Shown piece by piece: positions 36,739-48,513 of a stretch of 64,000 bases of DNA. Under the pieces are notes generated by a model, which ran no database searches, was not told where the DNA came from, and saw only the letters and a program-made list of their open reading frames with translations. The first letter of the stretch is position 1. Each line of letters opens with the position of its first letter. The stretch comes from Aldrovandia affinis (Eukaryota > Chordata > Actinopteri > Notacanthiformes > Halosauridae): the NCBI GenBank assembly GCA_029706075.1, contig JAINUG010000026.1:5005001-5069000 (forward strand). Reading direction: 5' to 3'. The position numbers were made by a program, and so were the translations under genes.

Positions 36739-38122
36739 GATTTGTGATAAGTGACTTATTTCTCACGAAAGAGTCATTCAATTATCAAGAGCTCACCAGT
36801 TCTGGATGCACTTCCCTGCATTTTATTTGCCTTCCAGTTAATACGTTGGCCAACTAGAAATTCTGTTTGCCCAGGTCCTGTGGTACTACAGAAAGGAGTG
36901 AGAGCACATGTGAACTTAGTACATGAACACTGTCATACACTCCTTGAATGGCCGATTTACACAAAACATTGGCAAGTTTAATCCAAAAAAACTAAACAAA
37001 TCGAAGCAAAATATGGTCACGACAGTGCGCATTTAATTCTGATCACAGGAACTTGTCATTTGCATCGAACATTTTGCAATGTGATTAGCAGCAGACAGAA
37101 ATACAAGTAATTCACCTTTATGTTTCAGCAGTTGTTGAGAGCCACGTGTAAATTCCAGCATTCTTGCGAAAGCTTATTTTGGCAGAAGAGTGCCCCGGTA
37201 ATAAAACACTTTCAGTTCTCTTCAGGTCAGAAAAGTGGGTAGGCTTAATTGTTTGGAAACGAACTAGGCCAACAATCTTGGATTTCATTTTGTGTTGTTA
37301 TTGTATTATTTCGTGTAAAGCTCCGTTTTATTGTTGGCCAAAGTCAGCCCATCTGAAAACATCACTGCAAAAAGCCATGGTAAGGCAAGAAGTCGAATAA
37401 AATTAAATAAAATTAAAATTAAAAAAAGAATAAAATGCTGTCTACGCCTGTACATTTAGTGTGCATGTCAATGTAAAAAATAACAGAGGGTACAGAAGTT
37501 AATGTTGTGAAGGACTGAGAGCCTATGGCCATTGTGGCCATTTCCGTGGGAGGCCCTGAACAGTGCCAAACTCTCTGTGCTGTACAGGTGTGGGGTACGC
37601 ACCGCCAACTTTGAACAGATGGCATACCTGCCATTCCAGTAATATTGAAAGAGCATTGCGAGTTTTGCAAGGGAAATGGGTGCTATGCCCATACGTGCAG
37701 ACGACGAGTCGCTGTCGCGCGGTGGCCTGTCTTCCCGTGCATAACGTGGGAGTTCGTCTGCTGCACGCTTCGGACTGCAGTTCACACGGCACAACAAGAT
37801 ATAATTAGCTCCCTGAGCTAATCACCAAAGGCCAAGGGAAATAATCACACTGGCTCTGTGGGTTGGCACTTCTGTAATGAACACACGCTAGGCTAAGCTA
37901 CATGTGTATATTTAAAAAAAATACAAAAGACCAGAGGGAGGGTCTACCTCCTGTTTTGCAAAGTGCAAATAAAAATACACCCTTCCTCCCATCACCCTGC
38001 TTATATTTATATTTGTATATAAATGTGTAGTATGTAGGTGTAAAGTAAGGCACATACCGTAAAAATAATAATAATAATGTCTGTCAATACCACTCAAAGG
38101 TTCCGCACGTGTGTTTCGTGGT
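36739..38122. other. Intronic DNA, no gene seen
   Basis: Ordinary sequence with A/T low complexity at 37395-37435 and an (ATA)n tract at 38064-38078. Overlapping frames on both strands at 37468-37808 resemble no known protein. Confidence 0.5.
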
Positions 38123-38220
38123 CAAAGCAAGATTGCATTCGTTTGGTTCACAGCGCGTACCGAACCGAAAGTCCTGTACCGAACGGTTTGGTACGAATAC
38201 GTGTACCGTTGTACCCCTGG
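38123..38220 (-). mobile_element. DNA-transposon end fragment (hAT-like)
   Basis: On the minus strand it starts CAGGGGTACAACGGTACACG and continues TATTCGTACCAAACCG, then CTTTCGGTTCGGTACGCGC. This resembles the ends of abundant vertebrate hAT-type MITEs (CAGGGGTGTAACGGTACAC). No partner end was found. Confidence 0.55.
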
Positions 38221-38411
38221 CAGTGTGGTGTAAAACATAGCTGGTGGTCTACATAACGCGGCCTACATAATGGCATTAAGTCATTCCACCCGTCCGGTCT
38301 GGGTGTGACACGTGCCTGCATTACCGGTTGGAGCCTTGCAAGTCAGCGCTCATAAATAATGTTTTACGTATGCATTATTGCTTGACGGGTAAGGATAGAT
38401 CAGACCGTCTT

Positions 38412-38540
38412 CAGGAGGGGCAGGAGAAAGGGAAAGGAGGCGGGAAGGGGTAAATGGAGGTGGAAGAGAGGAGGCGAGAAAAGAGGAGGGAGTGGTGAGC
38501 AGGAGACTTAAAGAGGTCAAGAGATGCGGGGAGGAAGGGT
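38412..38540. repeat. Purine-rich tract
   Basis: About 130 bp of almost pure A/G on the + strand (GGAGGGGCAGGAGAAAGGGA and similar), able in principle to form triplex DNA. There is no clear unit repeat. Confidence 0.8.
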
Positions 38541-39831
38541 ACATGTTTCGAGGAATTCGATAGCCCAATATTCTCTGGCTCCCAAGACCAAACTTTTGAA
38601 TAATGCAACCCAGCTTGTCAGGGCATGTTCGTTTTATAACAAATATTTGAAAACTGATCCAAGTAGTTAATTAGTTACCGTGTGTTTTTCTGTTTACAGT
38701 CGTTCAAATGTGAATACAAGCTGCTTATCAGTCACCTCTTCTAGAACGGTTGAATAGTTGAATATTCGGTATTATGCCAAGCCGAGGTGGTGGGAGGTTT
38801 TTTGGGCGGGTGGTGGGGAGTTAAAGAGGAGAGACGGGTGTGAAAAAGGAAGTGTAAGTCCGGCGGAGGAGGAAGAGAACGGTAGCAGAGAGAAAACGAG
38901 GTCTGAATGGGGTGATCGGCTTCCTCTGATCGGTCTTAAGCTTCACGTCGATTCACAAAGTTGGTGAGCAAGTCTCAGTGTGAAAGGGAGGCGAGGGGGT
39001 CGGAGTTGAGATGGGAGAGGTGATCTCCGAAAACCTCACCGTTCTTCCCGGAGGATCGGGAAAGGGCCAGAGGGAAGGTGAAGGACAGAGCCGGACGGGC
39101 TCAGAATCTGAAATGCAGTTACTTGTAAGTGTTCGCCCACCGCATCGGTAACAATGGTGCATTTCAAACGCATTCCTAAACCTTAAGCCTTAACCCCAGC
39201 CCCTTCAAGTAATGTCGCAGCATGTAAGGAGGAGCGATCGAACAAGTTGTACACATCTTGTAAGTCGCTCTGGATAAGAGCGTCTGCTAAATGCCAAAAA
39301 TGTCAAAAATGTAAAATGTGTTCACGTTTGGAAGGTTCTAGCCCTTAACTGTTGACCACGCAGAATGTAGGTCAGGTCTGTGCGGCTTGTGTCTAAATGC
39401 GCAACACACCCGGGTTTAATCTCAGACCTGTAATAGGATTTCAATCAAACAAAGTTGCAACATCTCTTGCCTTTCTGGACCAGAATTACCAGCCGCAGTA
39501 AGTCTTCAGAAGGGTTTAGCGCCAAGAAGAGGCTCAAAGATTACGTTTAAATGGTCTTCGGGAGCCTGTGTTTGTGCCGTCGGCTGCAGCGGTGTGTAGG
39601 GAATGCGCGTGGGTGATTGGCCATGCGTTGAGGCCTTCGCCGTGTTCTACACGGCACTTAGTAATGTGGTTGATGTTTCGAAGCGGCACTGCACTGCAAG
39701 GCTTGCTGCCAAGTAATGGGCTTCTCCACTGCAGAAACATCAATCATTGAAAGTCCTTCTTCTCTGCACAGCTGGGACCAGGCTGGCTTCCTCAGTTCAG
39801 GATTTGGGTGCCATTTTATGTAGCCGATGTA
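38541..39831. other. Intronic DNA, no gene seen
   Basis: It contains one SINE tail (39257-39318) and a second purine-rich patch at 38800-38910. No exon is seen. Confidence 0.5.
39257..39318 (+). mobile_element. SINE tail fragment
   Basis: TTGTAAGTCGCTCTGGATAA followed by GAGCGTCTGCTAAATGCC and a short AAAATGT-type end; only the 3' tail of the V-SINE-like family remains. Confidence 0.78.
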
Positions 39832-40260
39832 CAGTACCATCCAAAATGATTCACACCCTTGATAAAGATGGGTAAAGAAGGCTGTATAAAATAAACAATA
39901 CAGGTAATACTGTATATGGCTATATTGTATCTTTTTCTCATTAGCTATATTCTGTATTTCTTTTATGATATCAAAGCTTGAGATAACGTGTAAAGTATAT
40001 TACACATGAACATATTTTGGATTCTTCTGAAAAACCAGAGGGAAAATTATTATCCCTCCAAGGCCTTTGAAATCTTTCTATACCCATTTCCACAACTTCT
40101 ATGTGCCTTTCCACAACTGTCCCAGAGTTCTTCTGAAAACTCCTTGTTGCCCATGGTGGATTCTTTACTCTGAAATGCACTACCCAGCAGTGGAGTCCTC
40201 TAGGAACAGCTTATTTTATTCTGAAGTAATCAGAATCACTACAGTTGAACACAGTTAGAG
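39832..40260 (+). mobile_element. Old DNA-transposon remnant, Tc1/mariner-like left end
   Basis: After a TA the sequence reads CAGTACCATCCAAAATGATT, CACACCCTTGATAAAGATGG and CTGTATAAAATAAACAATAC. This resembles a dispersed fish repeat whose left end reads CAGTACCGTCCAAAAGTATT. Later parts (CAACTGTCCCAGAGTTCTTC, CTCCTTGTTGCCCATGGTG) also have a repetitive look. No right end or transposase was found, and the right edge is a guess. Confidence 0.4.
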
Positions 40261-41339
40261 GGCAATTTGCTTGGTGTATGATCTGGAAGGTGATTGGTTA
40301 CCCCCTGAGCTAGTTTACTGTATGAGAGGTGTTGGGAGCGGTTGGCCAAGAGTGTCATCCCTGAAGTGCCACCGATAGCGTTTCACAGGCAGATGGAGAA
40401 GGCTAGGGGTTTGAGTGTAATCAGAGATGTGAGAGTGAGACTTCATAAACTCCTTTGTGAATGTGTGGAACTGACATGGGCTGTCAAACACTTGTTGTAC
40501 AAATTAGGTTTATAAACCACCTTGCTTGTGCATATGAATCATTACAAAAAAAGTTTGCTCTCCACAGACGCAGCATAGATATTGGCATGACAATATTTTG
40601 CCAATACTTATAAAGTACGACTTTGTGTACTTATGTAAGTATCTAATATTGCAATTTAAATTTTAATGTGGACGTATTTTACTAATCCTGTTACGTAAGT
40701 CTGCCTTAAAAAAAGTTAGAAAAAAGTTAGAAAATATTTACAATGTAGATGTTCTATTGCATTGGACATTGTATCATAATTGCTGCAGAATAATTCTGTT
40801 ATCTGTGCTGTTGATCCAAAGTGAGTGGTGGTGAAGAGAAACGGTAGAAATATGCAAATATATCACATTATGCACGCGTCACTTAAGTGTTTCAGAGAGA
40901 ATCGGTCCAAAAATGTTCTGTATTCAAGAACAAAAAAATCCACAGACAAGGAAAGCAATGGATTAACAGAGACAAGTATCTTTTAAATCGTACTCTCAGA
41001 TTTCAATATCCTCCTCTAAGCTTTACAACCATTTTGTCGTTTTTTCTGCTTGAACAAACGCCGTGCATGTGTAGTATCAATTGAATCCGAAAATGGTTTA
41101 TCGCAGAATAAAAACAAATACTGGTATGTGCGGATAAACGTGAAACCGAATTATTTTCAAACGGTTGTGAACGCACAGGTGTGCTTTGTTGTACCTTGAA
41201 ACAAATTGCATGAATGATGCCCGCAGCACAAACATCAACTGCAAAGCGTTGGCGTCCATAGCCTTCGACGCCCCTTTTAACATCATAACCCCATATCTTG
41301 AGTTTGTGATCAACATTTCAAACTGCGCATGTTTCCCTC
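40261..41339. other. Intronic DNA, no gene seen
   Basis: AT-rich, with no supported feature. Confidence 0.5.
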
Positions 41340-42768
41340 TATATAATAATGTTATGGTGTCGAGTGTTTGGGCTCCGCGCGCGAACGGGGCAGTGGGCCT
41401 ATATTCTGTCTCCGGACCGGACAGCTCTCTACCAGACAGAAAGAAATGAATAAACTCCACCTCCGCTCCACCCCCCACAGGGAGTGCTGCATATCGCGGA
41501 CTGGAGCAGATCAAACCCGCCACGCGTTTTCTGTTACGTTCAGGGATCTGTGGAGAATGCTGGCAACCTGGGATTAATTAGTGTCTATGTTGTATATTCC
41601 ATTCTTTTAACGCCTCACCCCCTCGTGTATCTTTGTGAGACGGTAAACTCAAAATTATGCCAATGCAAATGGTTTGATCAATTAATCACATGCGATACAA
41701 ACTCGTATTTATTTTCTTCCATTGAATATAACTAACTAAAATCCCGATTTTTTGCTGTATTGGTCATTGTAAACGTATGTGTTTGAAACGGTTTAAAAAA
41801 AATGTTTTACATCTATCAGAAACAATGTAATCATTATGTCGCCCTTGCCGTACCGACGTGTAATCACAACAAAGAACACACCATCTAAACATCAGCAACG
41901 TCGTTAAAGAAGGGCTGCGCAGTCCCTGTGCCGTGCCGTGAACTCCGTTCCACGTTTTCATCCCAGTCGCGCTCGCTGGCACAATGCTGCTTTGGCTGGG
42001 AGAGAGTCGAGGTTAGAGCCGAGGAAGGAGAGGCTTGAGGATGAACGCTTCTCGCGTTGTTGGGATGACCGTGAGAGAGAACGCGTGAGCACGACCGGGG
42101 CCATACATTCTCCATTGGAATAAACATAGTAGATACGGTACGGAAAACAAAAAGCACTTTTACCATGATCAGAGAGCCAGCGGACCTCGCCGCGGCCGAC
42201 GCGCAAGCATAATGGGGCGAAGACGCTCACTTCGCTGAGGACACTATTTTGCAGGAATATTTCTTTTGCAATTATCCAGGCATCACCGAGCTGGGAAGCA
42301 GCAGGGACTCGGGTCTGTGTCAGCAGTGGATCATACGTATTGTGTTCTTGCTTGTAGTCACAATAACAAAGACCTAAATGTGATGTTTTGGCATCATGAA
42401 CAACATTTCTATTAGTCACAGTCGTTGGTTTAGATTATGACTCTCTAGGAGTTGAATGCGAATTCATATTTTACCTACGTGGAGTAATTGGTTTCCTTGT
42501 TATGTTCGTAGCCGGGTTGCAGGCTATTCACTTGGATTTACCCACCACGTATTTTTACTCGAAATACTGAACCTTTTTTTTTTTTTTGCGCATGTGAAAG
42601 AGCAAGGGACCATTATCGTTACTATTCATGCATTTAAAAAAAATGTATAACCAAAAACAATGACTGCGTTGATTCCCAGTGCGCGGACCCGTTTTCGGTA
42701 ATCATATGTTCAGCCAAAGGGACGCTTTTTTATTTCTTTGTTTCTTTTTTAATCTCTGCCGCTAAAGA
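41340..42768 (+). promoter_or_regulatory. Candidate promoter region of the agap1 long isoform
   Basis: Upstream of the long first exon the sequence becomes CpG-richer (TCCGCGCGCGAACGGGG at 41369; CAGTCGCGCTCGC at 41965; CTCGCCGCGGCCGACGCGC at 42186) and has no transposon. The last 50 bases before the ATG are a pyrimidine-rich tract (42727-42758) ending CCGCTAAAG. This could be 5'UTR or a splice acceptor from an upstream noncoding exon. No TATA box is clear. Confidence 0.35.
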
Positions 42769-44170
42769 ATGTACCCTCTGGATGGTGGTTACGCCGACAG
42801 CATGGAGCGGGGAACGCCACAAAGGAAGACCGTTTACCGGATCTCCCTCACGCTGGTGAAAAAGGAGAGTTTACAGGAATTAGGTAGCGGCGGCAACAAC
42901 GCAGCGCACCGGCGCGTCGAGAACCCCAAAGTGGGTGCTTTCCGGCATGAGGCCACCCCGGAGATTCAGAGGAGCTGCCTGCTCGGGGAGCTCAAGGAAG
43001 TCGAAGACGAGACCGACGAGTTTGCCCCGCGGAACTACATGAGGAATTTTAGAACGTTTAGCACAGGGCAACTGGAACTGGGGAGACTTAAAATATCCAG
43101 GAAGACTCACCACTTTCACAAGGACTTGTCGTTTGAATTGAAGGACACCTGCACAGCTAATTTCGATGGGTGTGGGAGCGAGGAGGACCAGGGCTCGGGA
43201 CTGAGTGTAAACACGGTGACTTCAGTGAACGTTGAACCACAGAATAAAAGAAACGTGCAGGGGTCAGTGGGCAGACAAGAAAACAGAGACGTTGAAAGGC
43301 TGAAAAGGGATATTTGCTCCACTGGAATGCAGGAAACGCACAAAACCACTGCTTCCAGATTCGGAAACACAGGCACTAAAGAGAAAAGGGACGACACCGC
43401 TTCTGGAAGCACTAAGGACTACAGCGCAGTCTGTACAGGTGAGACCCTCGCGCAGAGCGAGGGTCAGGACAAGCAAGGCAGCAGTGAGACGCCAAAGGGA
43501 AGCGACCCCCACCCCCCCGCGGCGAGCTGTCCGCTGTCGACCCCAAAAGGGAGCGGAAAAGCAGGTAAGGCCCTTCCCCAGACCCCGCCGCTCAAACGGC
43601 ACCCCAGCTTGCTCCGGAGGAGCTTCAGCTTCCGACACTGGACGGGGGGAGAGCTGCTGCGCATCCGGGCCCTCTCCAAAGAGAAGCACCACAGCAGCTC
43701 CAGCTGCATCGGCCAGAGCGGCGAGGCCAGGGCCCAGACCGCCGCCGCCGTGGTGCTGCAGAACCCCGCCTTCGACGAGTCACGCCACCCGGACGGCAAG
43801 AGGAACACCCTGGACGTGGCGGAGGTCCTGAACAAGACAGACCCCCTGAGGGAGCTGAGCCGCAGAGAGCGCGCCAAGGGCAAGAACCGGACCCTGGACA
43901 ACAGCGACCTCCACAAGATCTCCGAGAAGACCCCGGAGGAGCAGGAGCGTCTGCTCCGGGGGGGACCCCGCTCGGGCATCCAGGAGGGGAGGCTGCTGCG
44001 CTTCTTCAGTGGGATCTTCTCGAGGAAGGACGCCACCTCCACGCCCGTCGCCAACCCCAACTGCTCCCTCCGGCAGGGCTCAAAGAGGGGCTTCCTCGGG
44101 TCCCAGAAGCGGGGCGCCTTGGGGTGCTCCCAGTCCAGCACGGAGAGCATGAACCGATCTCCACTCGAGG
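42769..44170 (+). CDS. agap1: agap1 alternative first exon, PIKE-L-like N-terminal extension
   Basis: A 467-codon exon that I read as the long-isoform N-terminus of AGAP1. A stop two codons upstream makes the ATG at 42769 the first possible start; Met12 (42802) aligns better with the AGAP2 start. Residues 19-32 (RKTVYRISLTLVKK) match the AGAP2/PIKE-L start. Residues 268-276 carry a proline-rich, SH3-ligand-like KALPQTPPL. Residues 279-290 hold RRSFSFRH, a basic Ser cluster with likely kinase sites. Residues 373-382 are NRTLDNSDLH and 408-420 RLLRFFSGIFSRK, both matched in AGAP2 (KTLDNSDLH, MLKFISGIF) in the same order. The exon ends CTCGAGG before GTAATG in phase 1, exactly the phase of exon 1 at 6126, so both can join the same exon 2. 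The rest is Ser/Lys/Glu-rich and probably disordered. In AGAP2 the equivalent region binds PI3K and PLC-gamma1 regulators; that role is only inferred here. Confidence 0.82.
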
Positions 44171-47100
44171 GTAATGGGACAGCTGAGTTTCTCTCTCTCG
44201 CTCTCTTTCTCGCTGTCTATCTGTCTCACTCTCCTTCTCCCTCTCTTTCTCTCTCCTCCGCTTAAGGCAGATGAGTTGTGTGGCCATGTGTTCAGAGAAG
44301 AAGGAGGAGGGGGGGGTGGCGGGGCAGTTGTAAGGGGATGCCTGTTTGGTTTGGACAGGAAGGTGATGTTTAGTTTGGTCATGTTTGCATTTCATTAGAG
44401 TCAAGTGCTGCTCCAGAGAGCCTTCTCAGGGTCTGCACTGGCAATCCCTCACCTAGGAAATGGATACAAGAGTGCCAGGCAGTCGGCCCGACAAATTAAC
44501 GGCGAAAAGCTTTTGACTTTTTGCCTTATTTCACCTGGTGGCACAGGCAGACGAGCACACACGCACTCCGTCTCAAACGGTTTCCCCCGCTCTCCTCATG
44601 ATTGGAAGCAGGGACTGTTATATGGTCAGCCTTTAAACGGTCGAACATTGCCGTGGTGGAAAACATTTGTTTTCTGGGAAACGTTCAAACAAAAATGCTT
44701 ACAAAAAGGGAAAAAAAGCTATTGTATTCTAAGGAATGGTTTCAATCAGTGCGAGAGAATGCAGATTTAGCAAACTGTGATCAACTGTGGCTGAATATAG
44801 AGTTAAGCATGCTTAGTGGCAAATATTAGCAGTTGTGTGCCCTGTTGGTCCTTATCTTATGCATGCATTCCTGAACCGAGAAACGTGTTTTTGCGCTGTT
44901 TAATGTTGAAAGCTTTTCAGAAACTTGTGGAATTTAGCATTTGTAATTGGAAGTCTGGAATTTTTCAACTGCTTAAAAAAAAAAAAAGACTTGAATTTGT
45001 TTTCTTCTCAAATTTGTCCATTAAGGGCGAAATCTCTTCATTTAAAGATTTTCAGACTTTGAAAATTGCCACCATTGAAGAATACAGGAAGTTGTGGGTT
45101 CTTTGATATGATGTTCTGATGTCTGTGTTGGTTCCTGGTTCCTAGCATGAGCCCTGTTCTTTTACCAAAACAAGAGAATGTGAAGAACCCAACTATAGTC
45201 AAACATCAGCATCAATTACACATCGAATTATTATTCTTTTCAGTCAATTTCAGAACAATTCTTGAAATTGAATTGGAATTAAACAAATGTACCTGGCACG
45301 TTGGAATTGGAAAGGATTTTACAGGCAGTGGAATTTCAGTTTCAATTGCATGCCAATTTTGCTTGATCATTTTCAGTTGTTTTGCGATGAATATGCATTA
45401 TCTTGAACATGGCATTAATTCTGGTAATGGAATGTTTAGGTACTATAGTATGGTACATCCTCATGTAAGTAGTCACACAGTCACTAGGAATAGGTTTCAT
45501 GGCACATTTCAGTGTGTTACCCCTTAAATTAGATTCTGAATAGTGAATATCTTACCTTTCTAAGGGGGCTGTTGTGTGGGGGCTAGGTGTCTTGTATTTG
45601 ATCTCAATTTCGGTCAATGTTATGTCCCAATGTTTATGGTACAGTGTTTGCCACAGTATTTTGTGCTAGGGTGTTGTCGTAGGGGGGATCGGGTGCTATT
45701 GTAATAACATAGTTTGTATCCACTATTTACCTTTACTGATAGCCTATATTCCCAAGTCTCATGAAGTCCTTCTTCCATAATTTATAGTCGGGTCATATTT
45801 AACAATGATGATGGTCTGATTTGTAGTACCACGGTCAGCCACACAATGCCTAAGTTACTTGAACATCAGTCATCAATCTATTGAGCACACACATGAGTCA
45901 GGGAAAGCTGAGTCCCAGGTGATTTCTTATTTGGCCTGTTTGCAAACAGGGTCCCAAGAATGAAACACTAAATCCCAAAAGCCACAAAATTAGACAAACT
46001 CTGTTGTCTAAGGCACTCACAGTTTTTTGCTAAGGACTGAATAGCTCCAGGGGATACACTAGGCACAAACCTTAGCTCTGGCAGTATGACCCAAATCTTA
46101 ATGGTAGATTTGGGTCACCTTGCCTCATGAAAAGTAGGCATGAAAAGTATGTACTTGACTGAAATATTGTGATATTATATGCAATAGATCAGCCTGTGTG
46201 TACTAGTGCGATGTAAGTTGATATAGCTTTTATGTTGCTCTTACAGTTCTGTTAGGCACTTTGTATGACATAAGATTAGAAAGGGTTTCCTTACGATCGT
46301 TTTAAAAGCCATCGTGCATACGCTTGTACGTATTGATTGTGTGCTTATATTACCACTATTTATCTTGCTCTGGTTTTGCTCTGTCAGTGATGTGCTCTAG
46401 TGTCCAATGTATGAATTAATTAATTAGCAATGAATAATAATAATAATTATTAATTTTGTGATTGGTAGTTTTTGAAAAATCGACAGAATTGGATAAAATA
46501 ATGGCAAAGGAGAAGGCAGATATTTTTGTTGAGTTGTATTCACAGTGAGACCCATTCCAGGCAGATCAGTTTGAAGCAGAACCCGGTTTGACCCGCTATC
46601 ATTCTGATAAGGAGTGTGTGTGTGTGAGAGAGTCTGACAAAGGCAGGCATTAATGTGCATTTGGGTGGCTGAGGGCAGATTGTTAAGCTTCATGAAGCCA
46701 TCATTAGCTTGCTGATGGGATTTTTCCACACATCTCTTGATGATATGTTTAGCTGGCTATATCTGGCTTTATGTCCTGGCTTGTGCAAGGAAAGAAAAAC
46801 ATTTTCCTGTATGCAAGCCTCAGTTAAGAGTCCACCACTGATGATGCAGACAGCTGTACAGGGCATTGCTACAGCCATTGTATTTTTAGTCGCGTTTAGT
46901 TTATTATTCCCACTTAGAATGTCATTCATATAGCTAACTCGCCATCTTGTCAAATGTGCTTATTTTTTACTGTATGGTTGATTACACTAGCAGTTAAAGA
47001 TGTATATCGTTTTGCACAAGAAGGAATGGATTCATTTGCCTGATAAAAATCAGAATGACACTTGATGCCCGGCTGGGCACCCCTTGGGTTCTGTGAACAG

Positions 47101-47597
47101 ACTGCCCCCCATTTATGTGCTGAAAAATGAAAGCTTTTAAAGGAAAGTAAATATTGCCGTCGGTCACGATAAGGGAGGCTTTAAGCGAGTACGGATATCA
47201 AACTGTCTGGCGTCGAGGTTTCGTTCGCCTCACAAATTGAGAGGTTACCCATCACGACGATCAGTGCCCGCTTGAGTTGACGTACGACGCAGTATCGGAT
47301 TAACCTTAAATGTGCCGCACCCAAGATCGATCGGAATCAAATGAAAACGATCTTGAGTTATTCAAAGTAACCATACACTCAGATAGTGTATGAAGTAAGG
47401 TGAGAATGGCATATTTGTGCAGTTTGCCCTAGCAGAAACACATGAAGCTGTATTGTTTTTTGAGATGTTTTTTGACATTTCAATATTAGTTTAGCTAAGC
47501 ACAGTGTAGCTAAATATTCTTACCAGAATATTTTTATTATTATTATTTAATCTTATCCTAAAAATGTCTTACCATCAACAATTGATTAGATATCTAT
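44171..47597 (+). other. agap1: agap1 intron after the long first exon
   Basis: It begins GTAATG. It has a pyrimidine tract near the donor and otherwise AT-rich sequence with an AAT run at 46433-46452. A CpG-containing unique patch at 47155-47350 (GCCGTCGGTCACGATAAGGG, GACGTACGACGCAGTATCGG) stands out. No exon is seen; agap1 exon 2 is not in the window. Confidence 0.6.
44186..44262. repeat. CT-rich tract at the long-exon donor
   Basis: Seventy-odd bases of (CT)n with CGCT and GTCT interruptions, starting 15 bases after the donor site. Confidence 0.85.
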
Positions 47598-47662
47598 ATT
47601 ACATTTACATTTAACATTTTAAGCATTTAGCAGATGCTCTTATTCAGAGCGACTTACAATAT
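47598..47662 (-). mobile_element. SINE tail fragment
   Basis: CATTTACATTTAACATTTTA, then AGCATTTAGCAGATGCTCTT and AGAGCGACTTACAAT: the reverse complement of the V-SINE-like tail, without a head. Confidence 0.75.
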
Positions 47663-48513
47663 GTGCATTAATACATGTAATCTATATGCTTTCAAATGTA
47701 CTGCAGTGTCTGATACTATTATGATAATGTACTTTTTAATACCAGTCGGAGGTGATGGCAGCTGTACACCTTTTACCGCAAAACCATGCCAAGAATTCAT
47801 TCATTCAAAAATAATCTCTCTAAAATAATCTCTCTCGCCCTTTAGCTCTTTCTCTCTAAATTCTGTGGTCCAGCCATAATTCATTTTTAGTGGATTCAGC
47901 GGGAGATGCAAAAAGACGGACGCTACGGAGTGTCTGCGCATGCCCAGCTGTCACAGAGCTTACGTCTTCCCAATTTAGGTTTACATGAAAGCTCAAGTCT
48001 TTAGGGCAGGTAGCACGAGGATTAAAACGAAGTCTGAAACGCTCAACGCCAAGGGGTCACAAAGAGCTTCAAATTCCGTTGAAGGGCTGTTACGCAATGC
48101 TGATCGACAGGGCTCAGGTTGAAAACGATTCAAGTTTGTCTTTGAGCTCCAACAAAACTGTATTTTATATTGAATGTAATATGTCTTGGGGTAGAATGGA
48201 CGTCCCCCCGTCCCCCCCCCCCTCCACTTCACAGATGTGTACTCCACTCCATGTAGACGTGTAGCCCCAGTGATAGCCTAGGGTCTGGAGCATACAGTAT
48301 TCATGAAAATGTGCACTCAAGGCTTTTCTGCACTCTGTCATTTGCTTACATTCCTAGTGTTATATTGCCCGTTCCATTTCCGTGTGAAATCAGACCCAGA
48401 ATACATATGTAGATTCAGCTACTGAGGTCTCTAGTGAGGAAAACTTTTAAAACGTGCAAATTCATTTTTGAATTAAAGTTGATATCTTAAGTTATATATA
48501 TATACAGTATATG
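47663..48513. other. Intronic DNA, no gene seen
   Basis: It includes a C run near 48215-48225 and a TA run at 48490-48505 just before Tc1 copy E. The patch at 47900-47975 has GC-rich motifs (TGCGCATGCCCAGC). No exon is seen. Confidence 0.5.

Larger units (their letters stand above)
6127..42768 (+). other. agap1: agap1 intron between short and long first exons
   Basis: From the GTAAGA donor of exon 1, 36.6 kb runs to the alternative first exon without any other recognisable host exon. AGAP1 is known for a very large first intron in vertebrates. The start of the intron (6127-7535) is unusual only for its many TAGC/GCTAGC motifs. Most of the identifiable content is transposon-derived and is listed separately. 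Confidence 0.75.

Noticed and set aside
41098-41523. A 141-codon minus-strand frame upstream of the long exon
   Set aside because: No recognisable domain, and an overlapping open frame on the other strand. Taken as promoter-region noise.
43464-44150. A 228-codon open frame on the minus strand
   Set aside because: It is the antisense of the agap1 long exon. GC-rich coding DNA often leaves the other strand open, and the sense frame has the AGAP-like motifs and a phase-correct donor.
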